Source of the DNA: Leptodactylus fallax
Lineage: Eukaryota > Chordata > Amphibia > Anura > Leptodactylidae
Length of the DNA: 64,000 nucleotides
Direction: 5' to 3'
Assembly (NCBI GenBank): GCA_947044405.1
Contig: CAMRHE010000457.1
Span: forward strand, 546,001 to 610,000
Made by a program: the position numbers and the translations under genes. The notes beneath the pieces are model-generated. The model had not been told where the DNA came from and made no database searches. It worked only from the letters and a program-made list of their open reading frames with translations. Positions 13,693-25,939 of this stretch are shown in pieces (the stretch's first letter is position 1; each line of letters begins with the position of its first letter).

Positions 13693-14028
13693 ATGGGAAA
13701 TGGATATCTCAGGTGGAGGAACTTATGGCTGTCCCAGGAGAAGTGCTGATCATCCCCTGTCATTACTCACGGGAGACCCTGGGGGAAGCCCTACAAGTGA
13801 CCTGGCTTCTTGGAAATAATAAGCTATGTGGCAATAATAAAAAAGTTTACACCTGGAACTCAGCACACACAAGCGATTCATATTCATATTCACTGGTGAA
13901 CTTCCCTGAAGATGTCTCTCTGCGTATACATCATCTTGAGAGACTTGAATTCTCCCATTTTTGTTGCCGTGTGACCACCAGAAGTGGAAAATTACAAAGC
14001 AAATATGGAACAGAGTTGATCATCACAG
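13693..14028 (+). CDS. Gene 1 exon: PILR-like V-set Ig domain (type B)
   Basis: A 336-bp exon between TTTATAG and GTAACA, phase 1 at both ends. It encodes a V-set domain: QVEELMAVPGEVLIIPCHYS with the B-strand cysteine, tryptophan in QVTWLLG, a cysteine in NNKLCGNN, and FCCRVTT followed by KYGTELIITG at the G strand. FPEDVSLRIHHLERLEFSHF stands in for the usual E-F region. Similarity to PILR and related sialic-acid-binding V domains is inferred from the IIPC and FCCRV contexts. Its paralogue is 48734-49075, two codons longer. The ATG seen near 13665 belongs to intron sequence, not to a real start. Confidence 0.78.
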
Positions 14029-14109
14029 GTAACAAAATATTTTGTATTGTATAATGGGAATATTAGGATTGTGGTTTTAAAAATGGTAAATTGTTTTTGT
14101 ATTGCGATG

Positions 14110-14150
14110 TGAACTGATGAAGAAGGAAGTTCTTCTCCGAGACGCATCAT
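14110..14150 (+). ncRNA. Degenerate hammerhead-like motif (Penelope-type tail)
   Basis: CTGATGA (14114-14120), a hairpin with arms AGAAG and CTTCT, then CGAGAC instead of GAAAC. This layout resembles the hammerhead cores carried by Penelope-like retroelements; the last core A is G here, so it is probably inactive. Confidence 0.3.
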
Positions 14151-14730
14151 CATTAGTTCTCATAAACTACAAGCCCGATTCTATTGCAATTGGGACTGGC
14201 CATTCTTGATGACAATCTCAGCCCTGTTGAAAGGTTCTGATGCTTTTTCTGTGTATGAGCCGCAGACTTGTATATTTGGCTCATTCAAAGGTTATTGTTA
14301 ACTGGAGGACACGTCCATCCTAGGATGGGAGATTTCAGCTGATGAGAGTCAGCCATATGTAGAAAGCCTGCTATAGAGTTGCGCCCACTCGCCCAGGTGA
14401 CTTCCCTCTGCCAGGGTAAGGGGTTTGGCACACTAACTCTTAGAATATTCATCAACTTACTATTCTATGTGAACGCCGTCTCTGTTGCTATATCTATTAT
14501 TATAACATTAGAATGTAGCTGCCTGGGAAAACTCATAATATAAAATATCATCTTAAAGTGGTCTTTTCACCTCTTCCACTAGCTCATTGCATCCTTAAAT
14601 AGGCGCAGCACCACTGATTCCCCCACCATTCTGCATGTGGATTAGATCTGGTTAAGGGAGTATTCAGACGGAGCAGTTAAAACTGGATTAAAAACTGTAC
14701 TGTATTTTTTTTTTTAACAGGTGAAACATG

Positions 14731-15228
14731 TTAAAGGGGTATTCCCATGAACATAATCATATCTATATTTGTAGATAATTAAAAGTTAAACATTTTTGCA
14801 AATATAAGTAGTTAAAAATTCTGCAGAGTTTTAAAGATTTTCTCTTAGTGGTGGTCGTCTGTTGTCTTGATCTGTTGCCGATGGATACGACCACAAATGC
14901 AGAAACTTTCTATGGTTTGGGACTAGTCAGGAACCCAGCCATGGTTTTTTTAACGTAGCCGGGTTATCAGGCAGGGACACTACATGTATCAGAAGATATC
15001 CCGGTCACAATAAAGAAATCATGGCTGATTTTCTGACTTTAGAAAGGTTCTGCATTCATGGTCGTATCCACTGGCAACCGATCAAGACAACTAGTTGTAA
15101 CTACAAGATATTTAGACATAATCTTTAAAATTCAACAAAATGTTTAATTACTTATATTTGCAAAAATGTTTAACTTTTAATTATCTACAAATTTAAAAAT
15201 GTTTATGTTCATGGGAATACCCCTTTAA
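14731..15228. mobile_element. MITE with long inverted arms, TTAA-flanked (piggyBac-like)
   Basis: Arms of roughly 190 bp: AAAGGGGTATTCCCATGAAC at the left is repeated inverted at the right, and each end is preceded or followed by TTAA. No coding capacity. One arm of the same family recurs at 60628-60830. Confidence 0.8.
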
Positions 15229-15356
15229 CTAAATGTACTGTATATGACTTCTGGTTGACTAAGTCCCTGGTTGACCTAATTTGCAACAAATTTTGGCTAA
15301 TTAGTGAGGTTTTCATCTAAATCATGTCTTCTTGATCAGGTACAAAAACTGTCTAA

Positions 15357-15596
15357 GGCTGAGGCCCCACATTTCAGAAACGTAGCTTTTTTGTTGCAGA
15401 TTTTGCTGCGGTTTTTTGAGCCAATTTTGCTGCGGTTTTTTGAGCCAAAGCCAGGAGTGGATTGAGAAGAGGGGAGAAGTATAAGAACTTCTTATATATT
15501 TCTCATTCTTTTGTAGCCATTCTTGGCTTTTGCTCAAAAAATGCAGCAAAATCTACAACAAAAAAAGCTGCGTTTCTGCAACGTGGAGTCTCAGCC
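15357..15596. mobile_element. Harbinger-type MITE, TAA target duplication
   Basis: Terminal inverted repeats GGCTGAGGCCCCAC and matching GTGGAGTCTCAGCC; flanked by TAA on both sides (15354-15356 and 15597-15599), the 3-bp TWA duplication typical of PIF/Harbinger. A relative lies at 54230-54569. Confidence 0.75.
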
Positions 15597-15659
15597 TAAA
15601 ACACAGTTATGTGGGGCATTGCATCTATGGAAAAAAAATTTATAGCACAAATGGGCAGT

Positions 15660-16493
15660 TGTGATGAACAGACCCTCAGTTATATATCTTTCTTGGAAAT
15701 GTATTTTTACTTGCTCATATCAGTCCTCCACATACATTTAAGAATGTTGTGCTTCAGTGGTTTTATGTGTATACCATGGAAGATAGCCCTCTCTAGTCAG
15801 CCAGTTTTATTACCCCTGTACAGCAGATGTCCAAAGGGGAGAGAGGGCTAGTGACCCTAAGTTCACCCCCAGACACACATCTCTCCCTGCACCTAGGAAG
15901 GCATCCATCTCTCCCAGGGTTCTGCAAAGGGGAAAAGGAGAAGGGCCCTAACTGGGAGGAGATGTGGGTGGGGCACATGGCATATGCCAAAAGGAGACCT
16001 AGATTCTTTGTCACTCAGCAAAGAGGCTGCAAGAAGTTCCTATCTTGGAGGAGATGTGGGGGCAGGTCTTGCTGTAGACTGAAGCATGGCCTAACATTAA
16101 GGCCTGAAGCCTTTTCCTTTGTTCTGGACAGCATGTAGGAGACACATGCTCTGTAACCTGCTTAAGGAAACGCTGTAGGCCCAAAAACATGTTGCGGCCA
16201 AGAGAAACAGACTACAAACTTGCTCTGGTATTTTTCCTATCTTTTATTTCCCTTTTTATTTGCTGTGCTGTATTTTACTTTTACCCATATTTGCTTGATA
16301 ATTGATATATATTTCTGTATATGTTCATGCTTAGTACCGACCCACTGGGGTTAATAAATATATAAAATTTATAAAGCTCGTTTTATCATATTATCCTATT
16401 AACCCGGTCCGCTCACAGTGTGTGAGTGGGAGGTTAAGAAAGAAGCTTGGTTGCAGGTATGCCAAGTGACTTGGCAAGGCAAGATCCTTCACA
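15660..16493 (+). mobile_element. Solo LTR, target duplication GCAGT
   Basis: Starts TGTGATGAACAG, ends CCTTCACA, flanked by GCAGT at 15655-15659 and 16494-16498. Its 3' third (ACCGACCCACTGGGGTTAAT, then AATAAATATATAAA) is related to the LTR at 2957-3904. It lies in the intron between the type B and C exons of gene 1 and was left by recombination between two LTRs. Confidence 0.88.
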
Positions 16494-16666
16494 GCAGTGC
16501 CCACAGGTGCCCCTGAAGGCACCAAATTTCAAATATATGTAGACACAGTTATTTACTATAAATTAGAAAGTTCATTAGATACCTGCAGAATATGTAATGA
16601 TTTATCTTTTATATATTGTCTATAAAGATGTATTATTAACCTAAATGGATTTATTGCATTTTTTAG

Positions 16667-17032
16667 ATTCCGCATCCTCGTCACAATTTGTAGTTACACA
16701 ACCAGTTACCATCACCAGTCATAGAGGAAAGTCAGTGACAATAAACTGCTCATACAATCAAAATACGGGGAATGATGTCCTCAAGTTTAATATTTACTGG
16801 AGAGTGGGCAACATAACCGGACCTTATGTCTACCACCCCTACAAAGAAATGATGCATCCCAGTTATAGAGGAAGGATGGAAATAAAAGGATTGGCAGATC
16901 TCCATATACGGGGGCTGCAGATGTCAGACAACTCCACATATTACTGCTTTGTGATGCTCACACTGTGTACAGGACATAGCAAACATCAAAATTTTATTCA
17001 GTATGGGAAAGGAACACGACTTATTGTGACAG
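16667..17032 (+). CDS. Gene 1 exon: NKp30 (NCR3)-like V-set Ig domain (type C)
   Basis: A 366-bp exon between TTTTTTAG and GTACCT, phase 1 at both ends. The V-set landmarks are VTINCSY, the tryptophan in NIYWRVGN, the ADLHIRGLQMSDNSTYYC stretch and a J-like end QYGKGTRLIVTG. ADLHIRG plus GKGTRLIV is close to the NKp30 family, the natural cytotoxicity receptor that recognises B7-H6 on stressed cells; Xenopus is reported to have an expanded NKp30-like family. NCSY, NITG and NSTY are N-glycosylation sequons. Copies occur at 29839-30204 and 51203-51568, all exactly 366 bp. As the membrane-proximal domain it directly precedes the membrane exon. Confidence 0.85.
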
Positions 17033-18319
17033 GTACCTTTATATCACTACTAGAACTTTATTTTGCGGGTACAGGAAGGCTTGCTATTATTGTAAGATGA
17101 CTGGGACAGTTGGGAACATTTCTGCAACAAATCTGTGAAATCTTCCCTATGGCATGTTCACATGTAGCAGACTTGTTATAGAAATTATTGCAACTGAAAG
17201 TCCATTTCATACTTCTGCATAGGGTTGAGAGCGAACCGATTGGATTGAATCAGATTCATCCACTATTATCTAGTATTATCTCTCCAGACCCCAGAGTTTA
17301 ATAAGTGGAGGCCAGAATGGGAATCCTCACAGTATCCATTGGTCCTCTGGCGTCCTCCTCCCCTTCCCCTCTCCATTGACTTCTGTGTATGAGGCTGATA
17401 GTCCTTATCCACTCTCTGGATATGGGTTCTATGACTCATAAACCGAGTGCCTGAAAGATGGAGAAAGAAGCATTTTTCTGTAATTTTAGTTTTATATTTC
17501 AAGGTACGTTCATGTACGTAAATGTTCTTAGTCATTTCAGCAAAGTTGTGCTCACGTAGTCCAACTCACAAATTACTTTATTAATTATCAATATACTTAA
17601 TGCTAATTACTTTTTTCTTCTGCTGAAAATTGTACTGATCAAAAACATCCCTCCACTAACTTGTAGTTGTGCAGTGGCATAACTACCTCCGTAGCAGCCA
17701 TAGCAGCTGCTATGGGGCCACCAACCTTAGGCAGACCCCTGCTGATTTTTTTGCAATAGGCCGTTACATTTTGATGTAACCCCAGCAGGTAACAGTTCCT
17801 ATTTACTTACTGATCTCCACTCCTGTTCACGGCCACCTCTGCTTCCCTTCTGACCTCCTGACAGTGACACACGGGGCCCCCTGGAGGGCAAAAGGGAAAG
17901 CGGCAAAAGGGAAAACGGAGAAGGAGCGGGGATCAGTAAGTAAGGCCACGGGCCCTGCTATTATTATACTCGTGGGTCTCTTCATAGGATAATAATTTAC
18001 TGTCGGCGGCTATTATAGTTCGTCCGAGATGAATTCCAAATTGTTCATTAATAACCGAACAAATTGGAATATTTGAGTCAAATCTGGTTCATTACAAACC
18101 AATTTGTCCATCTCTACTGTATACAAGACCACAGTAGTCAAGTAAATCGCTGGAAGTGGCGCAACATGTTTTGGCCACTCTCATGGGGAAAATGTTTTTG
18201 AGCTATAACCACTATAAAAAACAAAATCATGAAAGCTACAAACAGAATCTATTATTACATATATTAGCAGTATGACAAGTGCTGTAATGACTGTCTCCAT
18301 GTACTTTGTTTTTTTTTAG
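17033..18319. other. Gene 1 intron with MITE-like repeat
   Basis: 17033-17520 is homologous to gene 2 (30205 onward). 17226-18117 starts GAGAGCGAACCGATT and ends CCATCTCTA, resembling the dispersed GAGATGAGCGAAT hAT-type family; part of it is also present in gene 2 (31906), so it predates that duplication. No exon seen. Confidence 0.5.
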
Positions 18320-18453
18320 ATTCGACAGATGGGGGTCAGACAGAGTCACATCTACATCCAACCACAGTAATTTTTGCCTCTTACATTGCTTGTAAATTCT
18401 TCCTCGCACTTGCACTTTTTGCATTCATGTTATTCCGTTGTAAAACTGTATAA
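18320..18453 (+). CDS. Gene 1 last exon: transmembrane segment with lysine, stop
   Basis: Follows TTTTTTTAG in phase 1 and ends in TAA at 18451-18453. It encodes a short stalk (DSTDGGQTESHLHPT), a hydrophobic segment of about 24 residues, TVIFASYIACKFFLALALFA onward, with lysine near its outer third, and a tail of only a few residues (CKTV). A basic residue in the membrane with no cytoplasmic motif is the signature of receptors that pair with ITAM adaptors such as FcR-gamma, CD3-zeta or DAP12; NKp30 itself works this way with arginine. The copy in gene 3 is 52462-52595, same length. Confidence 0.85.
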
Positions 18454-20116
18454 TATAAAACCTGGACATGTTGTACATAATATATCATTATACCATATCT
18501 ATTAGTGCATGTCCTGACATTATAGCTGATGGCTTCTATATACTACTGGAGCTCAAGCACAAAAAAAGCCACAACAAAGCAGAATCCTGGATGAAAAGTG
18601 AAGCAACTTTGAAAGTTTCTGAATTTTTGCTGTTTTTGCCTCTTTCGTAAATGAATGTGCTTACCCTTTATGATGGTATGGTCCATGTGTATGATGATAA
18701 CAACAACCTTTATGATGCATCTAATAGTGATCATGTACTGGTTCTCTATAGCTGCTCCATATCTTCTATTGGTCCCGTACATGTCTGTCATAGCCAGGTT
18801 AGTGGATCATCTGAGTTGGGTTAGGTATTCATTAGCAATTTGATCAAGGTTACAAGAGGTTGTTGACCTTTCAATGTCGTCTCAATGTACATAACCAAAT
18901 CATAGTCGATGCATTAAAGGAGAAGGGTTCAGGTGTTGGAGGAGACAGGAACTGCCGGCTATTCATGTGAATTGCTGGGTGGGTCCTATAATTCAAATGA
19001 ATGCAGATGGGTGCACCTCATTTATAAGGAGACACATGCCTCCTAAAATCAATCTCACCATCGAACAGGTCGTGTGTCTGTACTAAAAACTATACATGCT
19101 TGTAGCTAGATTTTAGGGATAATTTCCATCAGTGCACTTGCATAAATTATCATAAATCTGGCAGGGCCACACCCACTTTCATGAAAGTAGAGAGGGCAGA
19201 AGCACAAAAGTGCTAAATGTTACAAGAATCCAATTTGCACAAAATTTTAAAAAACTGGCATACAAAGCATAATAAATCTCTCCCACATTTTAATGGCACT
19301 TAAGACATGATAAATCAGCTCCCATGTACCTCATTTGTCAAATCTATCATAAAAACTTACATTCCTGCCCATAAGATTCTAAAGCTAAACTATAATCAGT
19401 GTCATTTCAAGAAAAATAAAATCAAAAACAAATTTCAGCCATCTACTGTGATCTCACCAAAACATTACTTAGCTTACTGTCATAATCCTCCACACTGGCC
19501 TCTACAAAGACTTATTTGCAGCATATGCTGGCCAAGATAACATGTTAAAGGGGTTGCAATGAGTTAAGAAGTTATTCCTTAAAATGGATAGGGTATAACT
19601 TTATGGTTGGTGGTGGTCTGACCACTCATACCCCCACCAAGGCACTAAGAGAGGAAAGTCATTTTAGACCCATCTAACAGAAGTCACCGTGTCGTGGCAG
19701 TTGGGCTTATAATTTTAAGTTTGAAAATTTGTAAAAACAAAGAACCTCATTTTCATGTATTCTTATATACAGTTGGTATAGAGTCTTCCTCCTCTTCCAG
19801 TCTAGGAGGTCCATGACCATGACCCAGACTCTCCTCCTCCTCCATAAACACAGGGCGATGGTGTTGACTAAGAAGTAAAACTGTTCATCCTCTTCCATCC
19901 CTCATTGCATGAGGCTAATTGTTTTCTGCAAGATATACAATAGAGAAATTACACTGCAGATGCTGCAGTTAACCATAATGACGAAATTGTTGGCCTCTTC
20001 AAAAGTATTGAGAAGCTGACACACTTACGTCATGAGTCTCTATCCCACTGTTCCAGTAGGTCACTGTTAGTATTGTAGAAATTTTCTATATTTTGTGTAT
20101 TGCAAGTAAACCCTCA
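18454..20116. other. 3' UTR and downstream repeats of gene 1
   Basis: 18454-18840 is strongly similar to 52596-52985 (3' UTR of gene 3), confirming co-duplication. 18930-19060 has counterparts at 32540 onward (gene 2) and 53034 onward (gene 3). 19130-19640 is a repeat shared with 58965-59560. A possible polyadenylation signal AATAAA lies near 19270. No further exon was recognised. Confidence 0.6.
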
Positions 20117-20361
20117 AATGTACAGAGCACCATGGGATTAATATAATAATGTACAGGACTATGGAATTAATATAACAATGTACAACACCATGGAATAATA
20201 TAATAAAGTACAGACCACCATGTAATAATTTAATAATCTACAGAGCACCATGGAATAATATAATAATGTACAGGATTATGGGATTAATATAATAATGTAG
20301 AGAGCGCCATGGGATTAATATAATACTGTACAGAGCACCATGGAATTAATATAATAATGTC
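20117..20361. repeat. Short tandem repeat, about 31-bp unit
   Basis: About eight imperfect copies of a unit built on GTACAGAGCACCATGG and AATTAATATAATAAT, some units varying in their middle bases. Confidence 0.85.
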
Positions 20362-21574
20362 ACTCTGGCATGGCAGCACTTTACTTTACAACCCATAAAA
20401 TGAGGGTGGAGGTGGAGGAAGAGAAGTGGAAGCAACAGCTTGCCCTGGTGAAGTTGGTGGCTGGAAATGGTCCAGAGAGGAAAATCAAGAGGAAATGGAT
20501 GGGCCCTGCATGGTGTTCGAACTGGACGTACATAAATGGGGTAGAACATAAGGCCTTGCTGCTTTTTTGGACTGAGGCCGCTGCCAATCAAAGCATTGAC
20601 CCAGTGGGCTGTGAAAGCCATGTATTGTCCTTGTCCACAATTGCTGTTCCACGTAAGGGAAGAAAGGGCTCACATTCTCCAACACATGGCAATATAAAGC
20701 AGGGACAGTTTTACTAGGGAAATAATGGGGCTACTATACTCCATCGAGGTTGAGAGCATGCTATCGGTTGGTGAAATGCAGTGGAATCCACTAAGTGGTC
20801 TGGCATCGACTGCACTGCCACCAGCTTGTGTGAGTTAAGTTGCACCACTGCTGGATGACTGGGCACATATTGCTGTTTCCTGGTCACACATTCTCTAATG
20901 GAGAACTAACTTTGGCATAAAAGAGGAGTAGGAGCAACACTTGGTGATAATGATAATGACGACCATGTGCTAGTGCTATTTGTAGATGTGGCCTGCCTAT
21001 AAAGAAGATAACAGAGATGAGTAGGAGAACATTATGGTTCATGTTCCCTGCCAATGCCACTTACCTGCTTTTTTCTAACACATCATGGCTGTGAACAGCC
21101 TCAAAATTTACACCTCTAGATATCCCCCAGCTCCCCTACCAGAATGATTATCAATAGTAGTACCACACCCCCTGCCACTACTACTTTCATCACCAACAAT
21201 CATCATGTTCTGCTCCTCTACTTGCACACAATGCTGAATGTTCTCATCCAGCTCATCAAAAAGAGGAGGAAGACTCTGATTAAGAGAAACAGGTTGCTCG
21301 CAGGTGCCATGTCAGGATTCTCTATCTGGCAGCTGCACCTTTAATGTTACCATGCCATCCTGGGAAATTTTTGCAGTTTCAGAGGCTTCCTGGCTTGGTC
21401 TAGTTAGCAGCTGAGGAGGCTTATATAAGACCACTCCCTCCTGAGACAAGTGCCAACTAATTAGTTTGCTCACTAGTTTGCTTTTCTACTCACTGTGTAT
21501 ACCTCTTGATTTCTGACCTCTGGCTTTCTCCTTGGATTCACCTTTTGACTCTTGATATTGCTTTGATGTCCCTG
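20362..21574. repeat. Decayed dispersed repeat
   Basis: 20372-20760 is similar to 56790-57190 (shared GTCCAGAGAGGAAAAT, GGATGGGCCCTGCATGGTGT and CACATGGC-ATATAAAGCAGG). Both look like decayed mobile-element sequence; the reading frames contain no domain I can name. The rest of the interval shows nothing recognisable. Confidence 0.45.
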
Positions 21575-22940
21575 GCTTTTTTTCTGATTAACAACAATGT
21601 TCCTTTATACTTTGTTTTTAGTCACCAAAAAGGAAAAAAAAACCCATAAAATTACAAATAGTTTTTTTTTTCAGATTAGCGCAAAATAACAGATTTATTT
21701 TAGATTAGTGGAGGCTTCTCTACTATATATTTATAAATTTTCTCTTGCACATACAGAGAAAATCTTAAGATATGAATATTTTTGATTAGCAACAATGTTC
21801 TGTCACACTTTGTATTTGGTCACCAAAGTGGGAAAAACAACCCATGAAATTATAACATTTTTTTTTTCCAGATTAGCATAGGCTAGACTGTTTATTGGGT
21901 CATCAGACACACACACACACACAAAAAAAGAAGCTGAAATATGATTCTTTTAGTAGATTATTGGAGGCTGTACTGTATGTACAGTATATATGGAAAGTTG
22001 TGCATGCAGAGAAATGCTTAAGCAATGAATATTTTTTTCAGATTAGCAACAATGCTCTGTCACACTGTGTATTTGGTCACCACAGCAGAAAAAACAACCC
22101 ATGAAATTACAAGAGGTTTGTTTTTTAAAATAGTGCAGGCTAGACTGTTTATTGGTTCATCACACAAAAAAAATTCTGGAAAAATGAGGATTCTTTTTTT
22201 AGATTAGCGGAGGCTACTGTGATGTATATATGGTTAATTGCGCATACAGAGAAACGATTAAGCAATGAATATTTTTTTTTAGATTAACAACAATGCTTTA
22301 TATCACTATATATTTGATCACCAGAGCGGAAAAACCAACCCACGAAATTACAATTTTTTTTTTTTTTCAGATTACTGCATACTAGACTGTATATTGGATA
22401 GACAACATACTAAAAAAAAAATTATAAAATAACAAAGACTGTCTTTTATATCAGTGGAGGCTGCACTACTGTGTATGTATATATGATTAGTTGCGCATAC
22501 CGAGAAACTCTTAAGTAATGAATATTTTTTCTGATTATCAACAATGCTCTATCACACTTTGGTCATGAGAGTGGAAAATACAACCTATGAAATTACAAGA
22601 TTTTTTTAAATTTTTTTTCAGTTATCCCAGGCTAGACTGTATATTGGGTGAACATACTAAAAACACTTCTGAATTAATGGAAATTCTTTTTTTAGATAAG
22701 CAGAGGCTGCACTACTGTGTATGTATTTATACGCAGTTGCACATACTGAGAGCAATGAATATTTTTTTCAGATTAATAACAATGCTCCCTTACGCTGTGT
22801 ACTTGGTAACCAGAGCAGAAAAAACTATTCACGAAATGGCAAGATGTTTTTTTTCAGATTAGCAAAGACTACACTGTATACTTGGTGAACAACAAGAAAC
22901 CACAAGATATAACAGATTTTTTTTTTTTTTTTTTCAGATT
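21575..22940. repeat. Satellite-like tandem array, unit about 200-257 bp
   Basis: Six diverged units, marked by GATTAGCAACAATG or variants at about 21585, 21784, 22041, 22282, 22535 and 22771. Each unit also has an oligo-T tract and a GAATATTTTTTTCAGATTA-like boundary. Short open frames inside are not real genes. Confidence 0.8.
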
Positions 22941-25236
22941 TGCTCAGGTAAAATCAGCGCTTTGCTTTTAGAACAGCAATATGTATTTAATTTAAAAAAT
23001 TTGAAATCTTGCTCGAAAAAGTCCTTAACAGAGCATTTTTCACTAACAGGATTGTCTTGTCAGTAAAATATATGTTTAAAGAATGTGTATGGAGATGAAA
23101 CTGCTCTTTTGCACAACAGGCAGACAAAATTGGATTATTGGCAATGAAAGTTATCAGAAGCACAGATTCCCCCAGTCACTATATCTGTGATCCTATACTA
23201 TCTCTATTGAATTCTAGCACGATTAATTATAAAATACATTTGCATTGGCTCTTTTCATACTCTTAAATTCAACCTTTTATAAAAGTGCTTCCCCATCCAC
23301 ACCTCGTCTCAACCTGCAAAAAAGAAGTATACGTATAGATTTAATGCCCCACTAGTGCTGTCCGGCCTCTTAGAACAGGAAAAAGTTATGCTAGGTTCAC
23401 ACTAGCATCACCTAACCATTGTTCTGGTTTGTCGGAGGAACAAAGCAACGGAATGGCGAACTTTAAAAAAAGCTGTTACACTCGAAGTCCAAAGGACCCC
23501 ACTGACTATAATGGGGGTCTGTCTTTTTTAATACAGAAACTAGCGGAGTAAAAAGTCCTCCGTGCAGGATTTTTTCTCTGCTGATTTTCAGGCGGACACT
23601 GTGACACTCTTGTATAAATTTTTCTTTACTTTAGACTTAAAAAAACAAAAACATATTTCCTGGACATTTTGTCTCTACAACCACAAAGAGAGATATCATT
23701 GACTATTTAAAAGGGACCTTTCACCACTTCCACCAACTCCAACTTTGCCACTCCACTTCTGGCATAGTTTCAATTTTTTTCTCTAGCCCTCACCATTCCT
23801 GAGCCATCTGTGTTGTTAATTTCAGAATCCAACATGCTAATTAGGCTGCTTACTGTCAGGTGGGCGGTCTCAGACTATTTGCTCCAATCTGAAGCCGCCC
23901 ACTGACTGTAGTGAACCTAATTAACATATTGGATGCTAAAATTGACAATGCAGATTGCTCATGGTGCAGAACCAACCACATTTACTGTTTTAACTCAATA
24001 GTCTCAATTAAGTCAATAGCCACAATGGACACTATTCATAGGATGGGAAAAAATGGAAAAAGTTGCCAAGTTTTTTTTAAGTCTACCACTTTCCCCAAGC
24101 ATATTCAACTGTATTACATAGCACATTACAGTGATAAGCAACATACCTCTGATTTGTAGTCACTTTTGTAGATTCTGAGAAAAACAACTTTTTTGTCTGA
24201 TGCAAATGAGACAGTCGGAGCACTGGGGGCGGGCCTTCAGCCCTGGGAGCATTGCTTTTGCTGCTCACATAGGATGGATAATGTTTTAACTGTGGGAAGG
24301 TGAACTCTCACTGCATGGAGTGGTACAGGCATATATTTTACTAAACAAATATGTTATAGTCTTCACTTATCAGGCTGAGTTTCTTCTAACATAGAAGTCT
24401 ACTGAGAGGGGAGGAAGGAGGACAGATATGCTAGAAAAGAAAAACAATTAACTGCAGGTGCTAAACTGTGCTACACTGTGAGAGAAAGTGAGAGAGCTTT
24501 TTTTTGATACAGCTGTAGCTTTCACAAAATGAGGTAATAAATCAATGAACTAGCCACCGCAGCCTCCTCCCACTCCCCTCTCCATAGACTTCTGTGTGAG
24601 GTTGAGTACAGAGACAGATGTTAATAGTGGTAAGGGTCTTGATAAAGGTAAAGAGGAGGAGATCAACCTAATAAAGTTGTGGGTTTGGCATGAACTTTGG
24701 GGGTTCCTCAATTGTGAAATTAAATTGTTATACTCTGGGGACTCTTCAGACCCCAGAATATAATAAGTGGAGGCCCATGTGAGGTGTAAAAAATAGCAAA
24801 CATTTATAATCACCTCTTCTGGGCCTACTCGCAGCTTCAGCAACTTTCTCTGGGTCATTTTCTTGTCTCTTCTGGCCTCCTGGGTGATGTCATGTGTCCC
24901 AGGATCACTGTTAAGGCCTGTGATTGGGCCTTAGAGGTCACATAGGGCTCGTTGACATATAGGAAGTACCATGTCTTTTCTATCACCACAAGTAATCATT
25001 TCAGACTGTATATTTTCTAATTTTATTTCTACTTTTTTATTTCTTTCTATTTCTAATTTCTTACTCTAATAAAGAATCCTCCTTGCCCTTCCGTGTGACT
25101 TCCCCTTTTACTCACTTCCTCAGGCTTTACATAAGTTAAAAAAAAAAGAGAAATAGATATAAAAGTAGAATAAGCTTCCTGTTGATTTCTGAAGAACGTT
25201 CCTACACATTGTCCTCATCGTCCTCCACCATCTACA
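22941..25236. other. Intergenic sequence between genes 1 and 2
   Basis: Contains pieces of dispersed repeats: a GCTAGGTTCACACTAGC element near 23390, a GGGACCTTTCACCACTTCC element near 23710, and 24550-24960 related to the CAGACCCCAGAATATAATAA family also seen at 17285, 32025 and 44185. No exon was recognised. The final 150 bp before 25237 are the promoter and 5' UTR of gene 2. Confidence 0.45.
25105..25236 (+). promoter_or_regulatory. Putative promoter and 5' UTR of gene 2
   Basis: CACTTCCTC at 25113-25121 is an ETS/PU.1-type element (reverse complement GAGGAAGTG), and the 5' UTR up to CCATCTACAATGAG is shared with gene 3 (38200-38269). Gene 3 has the same TTACTTCCTC at a similar distance. 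PU.1-driven, TATA-poor promoters are common in myeloid and NK receptor genes; the start of transcription itself is not visible. Confidence 0.35.
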
Positions 25237-25272
25237 ATGAGACGTTCCATCCTGCTCCTCTGTTTCCTCCAT
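25237..25272 (+). CDS. Gene 2 leader exon with altered splice donor
   Basis: ATG starts a short signal peptide MRRSILLLCFLH, closely matching gene 3 (MRLSILLLCYFH). In gene 3 the exon ends CACG followed by GTAAGA; here the sequence is CAT then GTGAAG, one base shorter, so a cut at this GT leaves phase 0 instead of phase 1. Read through, the frame stops soon after (TGA at 25285). The start and 5' UTR are well conserved, the donor is not. Confidence 0.6.
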
Positions 25273-25939
25273 GTGAAGTTGTCGTGAGCTTTACATGTTC
25301 TATATCACAGGGATCCAGATCTAGACTTCATAGGGGGATGTAGGAATGAGGAATAAAGTACCCGCCTCTATTTCAGAATAACCTCTATCCTCTCCATACT
25401 AATCTCAGTATATGTCCAGTGTTTGGAACGACCCATGACATGTGTGTTTGTTACATTAGAATTTCTTATTTTGCATTTCGACAATGATGGTGCATACAGA
25501 AAAAGTTATCTCAGTAACAGAACAAGAAGACTGTGACGAAAAATCTGATAATGTAAAGGTGTAAACTATAAAGCGCAGGAGTATATGGTCAGTATATCTT
25601 CTACTGGTATCAGTTACATACAATATATCTACCTAATGTGTACAGTACAGAGGCTGCAGGTATTGGAGATCATACAGAATCCTAAAGCAACTAGCAGGTG
25701 ACAAGACGTAGTATACAGCCGGCATCTCAAGCATTAGGGTGAGGGGTAAACTATATTATATGGCTGGGCTGTACATGATGGTACAATGCTAGGATATAAT
25801 GTGTACAGGGTCACATGCACTTAAAGAAGGAGTCAACTTTATTTGATTGCCCCCCCTCCCCCCTTCGTTTCTATAAAGGGGTAAGGGCTAAACTTACTTG
25901 TTGCCTTATTCAGCAGATATAGTTCCCGGAGCTGAACTA

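Noticed and set aside
13595..13819. Alternative frame overlapping the type B V exon
   Set aside because: Starts in intron sequence and reads the exon in the wrong frame; the 13693-14028 frame has the V-set landmarks.
20370..20717. 115-codon frame with a relative at 56624-56893
   Set aside because: The two are similar as DNA, with frames broken differently; looks like decayed mobile DNA rather than a conserved gene.
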